A stretch of DNA of 64,000 nt from Branchiostoma lanceolatum (taxonomy: Eukaryota; Chordata; Leptocardii; Amphioxiformes; Branchiostomatidae), in assembly GCF_035083965.1 (NCBI RefSeq), contig NC_089726.1, forward strand, positions 12,219,501 through 12,283,500. Direction: 5' to 3'. Both the position numbers and the translations under genes were made by a program. The notes beneath the pieces are model-generated. The model ran no database searches and was not told the origin of the DNA. It worked only from the letters and a program-made list of their open reading frames with translations. Positions 37,948 to 49,543 of the stretch are shown one piece after another; positions within the stretch are counted from its first letter, which is position 1, and the number at the start of each line of letters is the position of its first letter.

Positions 37948-38217
37948 AATAGTTAACAACACCTAGAAATTCGATCGAAAATTACGGTCATTTTTTGTTG
38001 AGTTGGAGGGCAGTTTAATTTCTCACTAGCTTTGCTGCTTATTAATGAGGCCTTTAAACACGTCTTTTGATGGTCATCTCTTTTTAAAGGTTTTATGAAA
38101 CTTCTTTGATCAACTTTCTCCCTGCCTTGCTTTAATACCTGTCCATGGACTAAAATTAGCAAGGAGTAGGTTAAGGATTTGTAACCAAACCAATAAGTTT
38201 CATCTGTGGTGCACGTG

Positions 38218-38310
38218 TGTATGTATGCATGTTTGTATGTATGTATGTATGTATGCATGTATGTTTGTAAGTATGTGTGTGTGTGTGTGCGTGTGTGTGG
38301 GGGGGGGGGG
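38218..38310. repeat. TATG/TG microsatellite ending in a G tract
   Basis: TATG tetranucleotide repeats with a few TGCA and TTTG variants pass into TG repeats and an 11-base G run. Simple-sequence DNA; the open frames across it are repeat translations. Confidence 0.9.
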
Positions 38311-39265
38311 CACAAATGTGGCAAGGTAAGGATTTCTTCTCATCTCCTATGGTGCGACATATTGCTTTCAACACTATGAGTCTTTATGACTTTAATTCTC
38401 ATCTGTATTGAAAGACATGAACTGAAAATCTACAGAAAATGTCTGAGATGAACAATCAAAGTCATGTTCAATGATACTGCTTAAATAATTTTTGTTTATT
38501 TTCACAAGACTTCCATGCATTAGCTCATTATGTTTCAACTTCACTATGAAGGCATTTTTTCCATTTTCCATAATGAGTTTCAATACACTGAAACAAACCT
38601 CTGCCAACACCTTGGAGGTACAAAAAAATAACAAAAAAGTTTTCAATAAAAACTGAAATTGCTGGTTCTGTAAACCAAGTAGGAAGATATACAAAAAATA
38701 TGTTAATACATATCAAGTTATTTTGCCACAATCAAGACACTGATTGGTCCCTAAAATGTGACACTCTTCTTTCTTTTGTTTTGCAAAGTAAATGTTGGCA
38801 CTAGAGATTTAAACCACTGTACCCTACAACAATGTGTAGGTACATGTGTATGTTCCTCTATCCTTACATTTGTACATCTACAGATGCCATATTCATCATG
38901 GGGTCAGGGACTCGAGAACAAGGTGAAAACAAACACCTCTCAAACAAGAGCTTTCATCAGCACTTTTGGGGACAAAGAAAATGTTTTGGGACAATATATT
39001 CTTCTCTTCTCTGGCAATATCATGTATGCAGCAATAGCACAGTGTTAACATTCCCAGACAGAGTATATGTAGATCTAAGTCTACTGCATAAACAGCAGAC
39101 TTTTATATGTTAGACAGCAGGCTGTGATCTCCACCTGCACACCCGCCAGTTATTTCTTCACTCTAAATCTCAGTGGAGTACAACTTTACCAAGTGTCTGT
39201 ATTCATCAGAGAGATCAGACTGAGATGTTTATCTCCGTTGCCCCCCTCCCCAACTGTCCCGTGTT

Positions 39266-42200
39266 TCAGCTGGTTTTCCTGAGGCGGATGATGACCAGAC
39301 TGTTGCGAGCAGGCTTGAGTCTCCACCACCTGCCTAGCCGGTGTTCCTGCCCGACTGCAGCCACCAGGAAGCTGCCGTCGCTTGAGAACTTCAGCCCATT
39401 CACAAACCCAACCTGCACAGAGGATTGATGGAATTGTTTACAATTCAAGACACACAAAATGCAGTCATGATATCTTAGCCTTCAAGACAATAGACCATTC
39501 CCGTTGAACACCATAAGCCCCTTTCTATTTCGAACACCTCCGTCAAAATCAGCGCTAGTGGGACAGAAAGGGCTTACTACTACTTACTAGCGCTGTTTTT
39601 GACAGAAGTGTGCAAAATCAGAAAAGGGGTTTTTACTTGTTATATGATATATGATGTTCGACAGGAACAGTCTATTAAGAAAGGTATCATTTGATAAAAT
39701 AGACAGCACCATGCCTAAAATAGAAAACAATTTCCATGCAAATTTCCAGTTCAGTTCTTGCCATATAGACAATAGAGGGAATTAAATTGTACTTCACCAC
39801 TTACCACAGGAATTGAGAAGAGGGGTTTGACAGTCTTGAAGTGGTCCCCACATTGCCACAGTCGTATATGTCCATCACTGGACCCTACAAACATGCGAAA
39901 AAGAACGAGTTTAGATTTGATGGCTGTTACAATCATTCATATTTGTTGAAGGGAACTCTTCTACAAAGAAGACTTGATTTAAATGCACTAAAAGAAATTC
40001 GCTATTTACCAAAATACAACATGTACTGAACTCTTTCAATTCCTGACTCATACTGTAACTTGAACCAATGTGCTGCCAAGACAAAACAAAAGCATAAAGA
40101 AAGTTTTTAGAAAATAAATTAAAATGAAAAATAATTTTTTTATCAGAGGTTATCAAATCTCTATCAATATTTCATTTTCCAATGCATGCTAAAAACAGAA
40201 GCACCAATTGGTCAAAACTTAAGATAAGAGTAAGCACCAATATACATATCTAAAAGCACCTGCTTAACACTTCAAGATGTTTAAGGCCCTTAAGCACCTG
40301 AGGAGTTCCCACCTGATGCAATCAGGTCGGAGTTGGAGAGAGCCGCTACTGCCGACACCCAACACTCCTGCTGATCACTGCCCTCTGCATGGTGAGCTCC
40401 TCGCACTGACACCAGAGGCTTCTTCTTCATCAGGCCCCACACACTAACATTCCTGCAAGATAGTTTTCATAGATATGAGGTATTAGACAGGGTTGGTTTT
40501 ACTACTACTAGAGGCATTGGTAGCAAAATGGTAGGGTGTTTGGCCCAGAACCCAGTGGTCTTGGGTTTGAATCCCCTGACATGCTCCAATGTTGTGCCCT
40601 TAGGAAAGGCACTTTCCGCAAATGGCCGCAACTGGGGCAATTACTGTCATATTGAGGTCACTAGAGCACCATTACAGGTTGCCATAACAGACCCTTGTGA
40701 CTTAGCCCTGTCAATTGTAAGCTCCTCGTAATGCAGCCCCCTGGCTGCTAAGAGATAGTAGTTGGCCCATCCAAAAAGTAATAAAAAGTTTGCAACCATC
40801 CTGGTGAATGATAATGATAACTACAAAAAATCTAAAAATATACGAGATCATTCTCCTTGTCCTTTTGTAATTTGTTATAACATTGTTTTTTTAATTCAAC
40901 CAAAACCTGAGGTGAAATGCACGAAAGAGAAGTACAAACCCATTGTCATCCCCTGACACAATGTGTTGTTCATTGATGAAGGCCACACAGTCTATAGAAC
41001 CCCTGCAGAAGGAAACAATTGATTTTCTTTCATGGAACAAAAGAGATGGCCTCGAGTCTAAATATGCTACATGTACTATCATTGGAAGTAGTAACAGCAA
41101 GGACACTATCATGCCAAAATGTATCGCCTTCAACATCTGCAAAATTGGTCAATCAATAAAAAAACATAGTCCTGGCGCCAATGTCACTGCTTGTAACTTG
41201 TCACCAGAGACCTGATTGGTCACCCTCGTATTGACTCTTGGATTAAATAAACATTTACAAGTGTAGAGTAAACATCTTTTATAGCTTCACATTACCATCT
41301 GTACAGAATGACCCTACATACACATAATTCCAGCCTGCGTCTGCCTGTGCCATACACAGTACAGTACCTGTTTTCTCCATGGAACACTAGTTGGGACTCT
41401 TCTGGAATCTTCCACACCCTGACCGTCCTGTCCCTCCCCCCGGCTGTTACTGCACGTTCCCTGGACAGGCTGTCCAGCGCCATGATGGAGTCCTCATGAC
41501 CAAACCTGGAAAAAACAGTCAAACATTCAACACCAGGGTGGCTTAAACATTCACCTTACGGCCCAAAAGGTGACCAGAAGGAAAGCAATTTTATAAGTAT
41601 TTTTTATAAACATCCCACTTTATCTGTTTCTTCCCTTTATCCTTCTGTTGTTCTCAAAGGAAATTGGACACATGGATGGGCCCAGAGCAGACAGTTTGCC
41701 AAAACACACAGTAGACTATAGTAACCATAGCAGGTGTGTAGTGGTAGTGTTAGAACTGAAAACCCTTTGACACTAAACAAGTTTTTATAGCTAGAAGGCA
41801 AAAACTAGGTGAGATGAGAGAGGGAAGCAAAGGGAGATAGCAACAGATGATCCCAGCTGAAAGTGCATGTTTGTCTGGTCACACTTACAGTGTTTCTACA
41901 TACGCCATCTCATCCAGACTCCAGACTTTCACCGTCTTATCATGGGAGCCACTGAACAGGGTGTGAGTACCCTTCCTGAAGGCCAGGCCCTGAACAGGGA
42001 AAATATCAGAACATTGTACCATTTTGTCTTCTACATGTATTATTATTACTCCTCATGCATTACTATTACCCCTCAAACTCATGGAACAGTGCAATTACTG
42101 GAAGGTTATAGTCCATACATTATTTCTGTAAACACAAAACAAGCCATAAGAACCACATATTATTAAACTGCTTCAGAAAATATCATTCATTGTCCATACC

Positions 42201-45200
42201 TCGGTGCAGTCTTATGACACAGGAAATTTGAATTTTCTGTGTGCATGCACATGTGATCACTTCCATACCTATGCAGTCCTATTATACTTGACATATCTGT
42301 TGTCTTTATGTTTCAGGATATCCTTAATCTTTGAAGGGAAGTCTGCAGGACACCCCCCTCCCCCTTGAAGAGAAGTGATACTCACAGCTACAGCATCCCT
42401 GTGTCCTGTGAAGGTGTGAAGTCTGGTCAGGCTGACGGGGTCCCAGATGTGGATTATCTTGTTCCTGCAACCAGAGGCCTGCAGGCAGACAGGAACATGG
42501 TTTGAGACTAACAAAACCTACATGGCTTAAAGTGCAGGTACACATGGATATCTTATTAGCATGATAGCATGATTAGAGTTCATCTGAGTTGGTAAAATAC
42601 AAACTGTTCATCAACAAAAATTCACTTGGAATTTTTGGGGGCCATTTGACCCATTGCTGACGTCACACATACAGCAAGTCTCGTGTTCACAGCAATTGGG
42701 TCAGACAGCTGAAGTCAGTCGAAAATTCTGGCGAGTCCAATTTCTTAATGGAGAACAGTCTTCAAAATGGATATTCTATGTGTTACACTACTCTACACCA
42801 CACTACAATTGACACTATACTACACACTACACTACCCTATTAATAAAGAAGAGACTGATCTGCTAAGACATCACCACACTTACCAGAAATTTGTTGTCAG
42901 AAGAAATGGCTAAGCAGAGCACGTGAGCCGTGTGCCCCTGGTGCTTGTCTTCTGTTCCTTTCCTTCCTCCAGCTATCACTTTTTCCTTCTTCCCATCTGC
43001 AAGGTTCCCTACAGATAACACCACACAACAACTTTCTAGTGAACTATTTCCATTTCTACTTTATCATAGCATCTAAATAAACTGCAATATGGATATCTTT
43101 CTTTTTTCCTTTGCCCTGACCAAGGTGGCACATAAACTTTTGAATACAAATCCATTCAATAAAAAAGTGACAGCATGGCTTTGCCATTCGTGTATGAGAT
43201 AATGAGACACATTTGATGACAATAACATAGAAATGTGAGTTATACCTTGTGGAAACTGGCAGTATACTCTGAAGAAAGCTTGTACTGTGACTTATTCTAA
43301 CAAAACCAGACCTAACATACATGTTAGGTGTGACAGTGCAGGGCTCGAAATACTGGGTGCATGTGCACCCAGTGCACCCAATTTTGGAGCTGTGCACCTA
43401 ATTTCTTACTGTGGGTGCACTGGTGCACCCAAATATTTTCGTACGGTTTAATGTGTAAAGGTATCACTGCACACTAGTAGACAGCATATTTTTGACATCT
43501 AAGTGTACAAAAATAATAAAATCTTTGTTGTAGTACTTGTTTAAGATTTTGATGTTAGAATTTGAGTTAATTTCGGTTTTGAAAACTTCAAAACTGCGTG
43601 CCGAGATCGCGTGCCAAACTTTATTTCTTCCGTGGCGTTGATTTTTTCTTCACCGAGGTCGATGTTAATAACGCGCTGGGACCCTTATTCGTCACCAGTT
43701 AGTCTTATTGAAATTTTATTGAGAAAATGTATGCACCACAGTAATTTTGTACACACATTAAAAAATATTTACTTTGATTGATGATTAATAAATACACTTT
43801 TCATTCGAATTATTTTTATTTTTACTATATTATTTTAATTTATGGTTATTCCTGTTTTTGACTTTGCAAGTAAAATTTGAAAGCGTATCCCAATAATCAC
43901 AGTGACCAATATTTATTTAGAAATGTAACATACCATTGTTTCATATATACAATGGAAATTCTATATTTTCTAATGACATTCCATTGACAACTTTTTTGAC
44001 TTTTAAAAATTGTTCGTAAGCTCAGAAGAGGAACAGTAAGGTTTGTGATTAGGTTTTGCTTACAATAGTTACATTCTACTTTATTTTATGTGGTGCACCC
44101 AAAATTTTTTTGGTGCACCCAATTTTTTAGGTTGGGTGCACCAGTGCACCCATTCCCCAAACTGAATTTCGAGCCCTGCAGTGTAATATAACCAGCTGCT
44201 GCTGCGACACATGCCTGCAAAGCTGGTGTGTTGTGCTGAAAGGCGGTTATACAGGCTATACAAATACAGACTTACACTTGATGATGGAGCAGTCCTTGGC
44301 CCCTGTGTACACGTGTGTGCTGTCAGGGGAGACAACCAGACAGGTGAGGGGCAGCTGGTGTCCTCGCAACACCTGCATGTCCTCAGGTGTCGGTGGAATG
44401 TACTGTACAACACAACAGGTGAACGGACGTGGGAATTAGCGGAATCACAGCGGAAACGGAATAAGAGTAGTCGTAAAGTTAACTGATTCTGGATCACCAG
44501 TCAAAGGTTGGCACCTTGCACAATCATTTGTATTTTCACCACGTTTTGAGCAAGCTGAGTGAAACGTAACATTTACAACTCAAGAGTTTTGAGTCAAATT
44601 TTGACTTATCTATCCTCTATAGTCTATTTTGAAGGGTTTGTGAGTCATGTGAAGCAGATATTTCTAGATTTCCTAAACCTCATGTTATTGGCAATAATAC
44701 AATTTGAGCACATTTTGGTTGGTATATGTAAGTGTCCTTACAGCCTGTAAAACCTCACCTGTGCTGCTACTTTTCTCTGCAGCTTCCCTGCCTGCTCCAG
44801 CTGTAAGGCAGGATGGACACAGGTAAGATGTCAGCTTATTTCTTAAGAGAACTTCAGAACTTCATCCCCTTAACAGCCTAATCAAGATGGCAGATATCTT
44901 CAACAAAAGTATTTCAATCTAAAAGCGCCACAGATCAGCAGCACAAACTAAACCCACTGGTCCTGAGCAAGCTGCTATGCAGTTTTTAAAAGTCAACAAT
45001 GACTTTCGTAGTACATTTGCACAACAGTTTCAAGATACAATGTCAGAATGTCTGTATATTTTCAATACAGGTTAGACATCAAGCTCATTTCAATACATGT
45101 ATTGTGGAACATTTCAAGAGATATTTCTGGAGATTATAAGATTAGAGTCTCACAACACTTCATACAGCAGGGTCTTACATACAGTGTTATAAATATGAAA

Positions 45201-46751
45201 TGCTACTTTAAGTCTGACAACAGTTCCTCACCAGGTCCTCCTGTAGTCTGTGGGAGATCGCATCTCTGTCGATCTCCTCTGAAACCCTCTTGTCAGCTTC
45301 TGTGGGGGAAAACAGCAGAACAGGGGTTCACATTACACTTACTGCTTCTGATTTTCCATTGAGGTCCATCTAGTTGTTGAACCAAAAATGCTAAAGCTAT
45401 CATATCACAATAATCTTTGATATCTTAAACCTATCATTATCAGGCAGTTAGACAGAACTGGTTATCTTCAATGTACGTGTACTTTAATAGCTGGTCATTA
45501 GGGTGATAAACAGCTGTACCAATCTTGTGTTTTATCTTATACTAGTATTACATAACCTGGTCAGCTGGGTACTTTTGTTGTTTACTACTGACCTTCCTCT
45601 TCCAGCTGTGCCAGGTACTGCTTGGTAAGCCTGAGTCTTTTCTCCTGAGCTGTCTCCTCCTCGTCTTCTGATGCCACATCCTGAGCAACATCTTCAACAT
45701 CACTATGGAGACAAAGAGATGGACACTGTATGATTGTGTTGAACGTTTTGAGCTATATTCTTTTCCTTGAAAAGGCAATAGGTATTACTAAATAGCTATC
45801 ACATTGCATGCCTGAAAAGCTGATGTTTTATGTTGTGTGCTAGTACTTGCATCACAGACACATGTACATGTAAGCCATTCCCTCTCATAAACGTGCATTT
45901 GTTCCTTACCTTAGGATTTCCTCGTCACTAGCTATCTCTTCATTTCCTCCCTTCATCCGTCTCTTCCCCGGTAACCTGCCATTGGTTTTCTTTCCAGCTT
46001 TTCCTCCTGATGGTTTAGCTGGTGTCTGTGGAAGGACAATCTTTAACAGAGATACCCAGAGTCCCAGACACATGTGCATATCAATCTGTATGCCTCACTT
46101 GCATAATATTGTGACAATATGCATATATCATAAATCAAAATCACCAAGACTCGGCAAGAGCATGGCTGTGTCCCTGCACATGTTTGTTTGTTTGTTTTAC
46201 ATATTCCCTCTGTACCTGTATCTGTGTAGCAGGTATAACCATCCTCTGGTCTTCTGTCAATCAATGATCTTCATGAAGCATAAATAATTTTCTGCCGGCT
46301 TCATACAAGGTTACTTGTGATGTTACAACGTCGGTTATATCTTAATTATAGCCCCCCTCCCCATCTGCCAACAGACGCTTGCATGCTTTCGTAACGGAGA
46401 GTCGCATGTAATCAAGAAACTTTGGACGTGAAGTAATTGATTTATTTCATCAGCTTCAAAGACCTGGACAGACACCCTAGACCAAAGTAAAACGTTTGGT
46501 AGCTCAGGATATCGCATGGGATCTTTTCAGACCATGTGCGTTCTTGTACAGCAGACGCCGTTCAGATCTTCGAGCGTAGAACTGCTGTTAAGTCGATCTT
46601 CTCACAAAAGCCGTTGCATTCTCTTATTTCTATGTCTTCTCTGGCAACTCTTCCACTAAAAATGGGCTTATTAAACTCTTACCTTTCTCTTTAGGCCAAC
46701 TTTTGGACTGGAGATCTTCGTTTTCGCTGAGTTTCTGATGAAGAACGACAT
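39266..46751 (-). CDS. RRP9: U3 snoRNP WD40 protein RRP9 (U3-55K)
   Basis: Exons in transcript order: 46751-46683, 46025-45910, 45702-45593, 45299-45232, 44800-44759, 44402-44276, 43018-42894, 42478-42386, 41989-41889, 41505-41368, 41002-40940, 40452-40313, 39884-39805, 39412-39266; 1419 nt, 472 residues (human about 475). RRP9 binds the U3 snoRNA box B/C region in the nucleolus and is part of the processome that matures 18S rRNA. Seen: a basic N-terminus (KRKTPAKPSG, GKRRMKGG), an acidic stretch (SEDEEETAQEKRLRLTKQYL), then WD40 repeats from about residue 144: VLRGHQLPLTCLVVSPD, GHTAHVLCLAISSD, FTGHRDAVAGLAF, LFGHEDSIMALDSLSRE, AGGRDRTVRVWKIPEESQLV, INEQHIVSGDDNG and QEHRLGRWWR near the C-terminus. 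These blocks match RRP9 better than generic WD40 proteins. The donor after 40940 is an atypical GTTTGT, fixed by phase. Introns carry a SINE and two inverted-repeat elements. Confidence 0.95.
40510..40795 (+). mobile_element. tRNA-derived SINE in RRP9 intron 11
   Basis: Seen: a tRNA-like head with A-box-like GTAGCAAAATGGTAGGGTG and B-box GGGTTTGAATCCC about 40 bases apart, then a body with TGTGCCCTTAGGAAAGGCAC, then an A-rich end (AATAAAAAG). The layout is that of a pol III SINE. The body motif resembles that of several invertebrate tRNA SINEs as I recall them. Orientation is opposite to RRP9, in the intron between 40452 and 40940. The ends are approximate. Confidence 0.7.
42621..42740. mobile_element. 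Foldback-type inverted-repeat element, copy 2
   Basis: A short relative of the 37318-37987 element in RRP9 intron 7. It has the TGACCCATTGCTGACGTCAC to CAGCAATTGGGTCA palindrome (42647-42703). Its right end, read in reverse, gives GGACTCGCCAGAATTTTCGA, nearly the left end of copy 1. It looks like a deleted copy. Confidence 0.6.
43339..44178. mobile_element. 840-bp hAT-like non-autonomous DNA transposon
   Basis: The termini are inverted: CAGGGCTCGAAAT at 43339 and ATTTCGAGCCCTG ending at 44178. Just inside each end are palindromic clusters of GGGTGCAC/GTGCACCC, and the middle is AT-rich without a protein. CAGGG ends are usual for hAT elements. A 5-base direct repeat CAGTG flanks the element; hAT normally makes 8, so the duplication is either decayed or not of that type. 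It lies in RRP9 intron 6 and does not reach the exon at 44276. Confidence 0.72.
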
Positions 46752-48706
46752 CTTGTCTGGTGCATGCAGGGAAATAAAGGGAAAGCGACCCCTATCAACA
46801 TTGGTTCACATTGCAGCAAATACCGTACAGTTAGGCAAAATACATTATGTTAGTAATGGGACTACCCTAACACTATACCAACCATAAGATACGGATAAAG
46901 ATAATGTTAATGCTCTCCTTTATACCACGTTACCGTGCTGACTCAAGCATTATGAGATTATGGAACTTATCGTAGCAGGTGGTATTCCTGGTTTAGTAAA
47001 CACATCGCACATGCTGCAATCATGTTATGCTCGTCAGGAAGTTGTGGAGACAATGGTGTCATACATGAATGTACGAAACCTGGAAGGGTATCTAGATAAA
47101 CTACAACTACCTCACAGCAAGGACATAATATAATGTCCTTGCTCATAGAAGATGAACTGAACTGCAAACATGTCACACATATCTGTAATTGCATAAATTT
47201 AAAAATTTTATCCAGTTGCTTGAGTAATCATTTTTGGCGCATGTCACACATGATGCGCACCGTATGTAAGCCTTTTGCCTAACTATGCGATTATTCTGCA
47301 GTTCGAATTAGCTTTGCTAGGAGTTGCCTTTATGTTGTTTGGTGTCGCTTTAGCATCATTTCACTGTAAATTGCAAACCCCACCCGTTATCTATCCGTTT
47401 ATGCTACCCGTTGCCTATCAAACAACCCCTTACCAATATCATTTTCGAAGGGATACTTGATACGGCAACAGGTCTACCACAGAGAGGAAATTGGTTGGGA
47501 TACAATATGCCCCCCCCCCCCATACATGTACTTTTCTTGTTCTCACCAGCAATGACTCCATTTGAATTGGTAACATCCTTTTAATCACACTAGTTTGTCA
47601 TAAGTAGTCTAAATAATCTACAATTGATAAAGTAAAAACGGAAGGCTAGTAGTACAACGGTCGGTAATAATGAAAATTACATTATGTACCTATCAACCCT
47701 TCCAGCATACAATTATAAAGCTTTGTAACATGAAAATACCCACGACTTCACATCTTACATAAACCTTTAGTTTGCTACAATCAATACTAAATAGATACAT
47801 TGAAAAGGATCTCATTCATAACATTACCAGCCTGAAAAATCAGCTATTCGTTTGTTTTAGATTATTTGGAACTCCATACATATCCACAGAATAATCAAGC
47901 TTCACCTTTGATCTCAGCATTAATGTCTAATGATAAAAAATTAGGTTTGTCATTACATTTTTCCTGTAATGAGGTAAGTGTATCTTACCAGTGTTTGCAA
48001 AGTCAAAACAAAGTTACTACAATTATGTAACAAATGATATGTAACCAAGCAAGGATAATGGAAAGACACGATATTACAAGAATGTAGACTCATAAAAAAG
48101 TTGCAGTTCTACGAAAATCATCACTTCATCTCAAACTTTGAGTCAAAGCACAGAATGGAGTTCAAAAGAATAAAACATTGGCATACAAGTATTACTTAGT
48201 ACATGATAGAAAAAAAAGTTGTTTCTATTAAACTAATGTAAATGGTTTATACCAGTGTTCTTACACAATTTGTACAGGGTTATGCTTTTGTTGTGGCAAG
48301 CAGTAAGATAAAACATATCATCATGAAATACAGCTTGTCAAGCTTGAAAAATGGTCATTGCATTACTATAACCAAAAATTCTAATCCTAGTCTTTAAGAG
48401 CCGTGGTAGACAACATATCCGCCCAGCACATTGTCACCAAAAATCTACTTGCTCCGATGTGTTACATATTAGTGTATAGCGGACCTTAGCAGTATATAGT
48501 ATTACCCTCATCTATAGTACACATATGCTCACTGTACATTTTTCGATTAGTGGAGCATAGGCATTGAGTATGAACTAAGTTGATTCTACACAAATGTGTA
48601 CTTGATGACCATCTGAAGTAATAACTCTAGACCCCTACTAGGACTACAGACTGCACTGTAAGTGTAATATAATGTACAGGTGAAGTTGGTTAGGGATGAT
48701 CCATTT
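46752..48706. other. RRP9 5' flank and zinc-finger gene 3' region
   Basis: No other coding gene is supported. The part next to 46752 should contain the RRP9 promoter and short 5' untranslated region. The AT-rich part from about 47600 to 48706 probably includes zinc-finger 3' untranslated sequence. A C-homopolymer lies at about 47511-47521. Confidence 0.45.
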
Positions 48707-49543
48707 CTACTTGATGTGGGTTAGCACATGTCTGTTCAGCTTGTCTTTGCGTGCTGTAGCGTAGGTACACTGAGGGCACTTGTGAGGTTTCTCTCCCGTG
48801 TGGGTGGGCATGTGGCGCATCAGCTTGTCCTTCCGTGATGACGCATATGTGCACTGCGGACACTTGAACGGCTTTTCACCGCTGTGAGTCCGTAAGTGCC
48901 TGGCTAGCTTATCCTTGTGCGGTGTGCCGTAGCCACACTGGGCGCAGGAGTGGAGACACGGACGGAGGTTCGGACGTGCACGCGGCCCCTGAGTGTGCGT
49001 CTTCATGTGCCTGATGAGCTTGTCGCGCTGTGGTGAGCTGAAGGAACACTCGTCACACTTGTAGGGCTTGTCTGCGTCTTTACCAGCTGTAGCCCTTGCC
49101 TTATGAGACTTCTGTGCACTGCTGCCCTTAGCGGAACCCTTTTTGCTGTGACTTGGTCTGTCAGTTGTCACTATGGGCTTCTGATCCACAGGACTGGCCG
49201 ACAGGTAGTTGCTCTGCTCAGCATCGTACATGCTCATGTCCTGTCCACTGTCACGGTGCGTTACCATGGACGCATCCATTGCCGCTCCATCCTGCAGCTG
49301 GTTGGACCCACCGCCTGCCCCTGTGTGGTCGTACATGACACCTGCAGGTGGGGGGGAAGTGTGCATGCAGGTGTTCATGGCCGCACCTGGAGCGGAGTGG
49401 TGTAGGTTCAGAGGTGAGTTGTACTCGCACTGCGGACAGCTGAGCTGGCCGGGCCGCAGCTGGAGGGTTGGACTGGGCTTCATGTGCAAGCAGGGCTTAC
49501 CAAGGCCCCTGTTGCCTGCAGGAAGACTACCTGGTGATTGCAT
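48707..49543 (-). CDS. C2H2 zinc-finger protein, probable nuclear DNA-binding regulator
   Basis: One long coding exon, 278 residues. The frame stays open upstream, but a polypyrimidine tract and AG fall immediately before the ATG at 49543, so the exon begins there and 49543 is the likely start after a non-coding first exon. Earlier coding exons are not excluded. Residues 1-160 are low-complexity, with one CPQC half-finger near residue 36 and a basic patch (SKKGSAKGSSAQKSHKARA). Four C2H2 fingers follow at about 161-183, 198-220, 226-248 and 254-276. The linkers are an unusual 14 residues, then SGEKP and TGEKP. All four helices share the pattern (K/R)DKLxRH, so their predicted base contacts are nearly the same. 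I cannot name an orthologue. The gene lies between RRP9 and PARP3, on the RRP9 strand. Confidence 0.88.
   Translation of the reverse strand: MQSPGSLPAGNRGLGKPCLHMKPSPTLQLRPGQLSCPQCEYNSPLNLHHSAPGAAMNTCMHTSPPPAGVMYDHTGAGGGSNQLQDGAAMDASMVTHRDSGQDMSMYDAEQSNYLSASPVDQKPIVTTDRPSHSKKGSAKGSSAQKSHKARATAGKDADKPYKCDECSFSSPQRDKLIRHMKTHTQGPRARPNLRPCLHSCAQCGYGTPHKDKLARHLRTHSGEKPFKCPQCTYASSRKDKLMRHMPTHTGEKPHKCPQCTYATARKDKLNRHVLTHIK

Larger units (their letters stand above)
37318..37987. mobile_element. Foldback-type inverted-repeat element, copy 1
   Basis: Its ends are inverted copies. The left end reads CTCACCGGAATTTTCGACCG and the right end, read on the opposite strand, TGACCGTAATTTTCGATCGA; similarity continues into TCTCTAG. 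Inside are two long palindromes. The left terminal sequence and the TGACCCA...TGGGTCA palindrome recur in the shorter copy at 42621-42740, which supports a real repeat family. No transposase, no clear target duplication and no assigned superfamily. Confidence 0.6.
36178..39265. other. Intergenic region with nested palindromes
   Basis: No coding gene is supported. The main content is an inverted-repeat element at about 37318-37987 with two internal palindromes (37469-37724 and 37748-37947). A TATG/TGTG microsatellite lies at about 38218-38310. The end nearest 39265 should hold RRP9 3' untranslated sequence, but I found no convincing AATAAA close to the stop. Confidence 0.5.
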
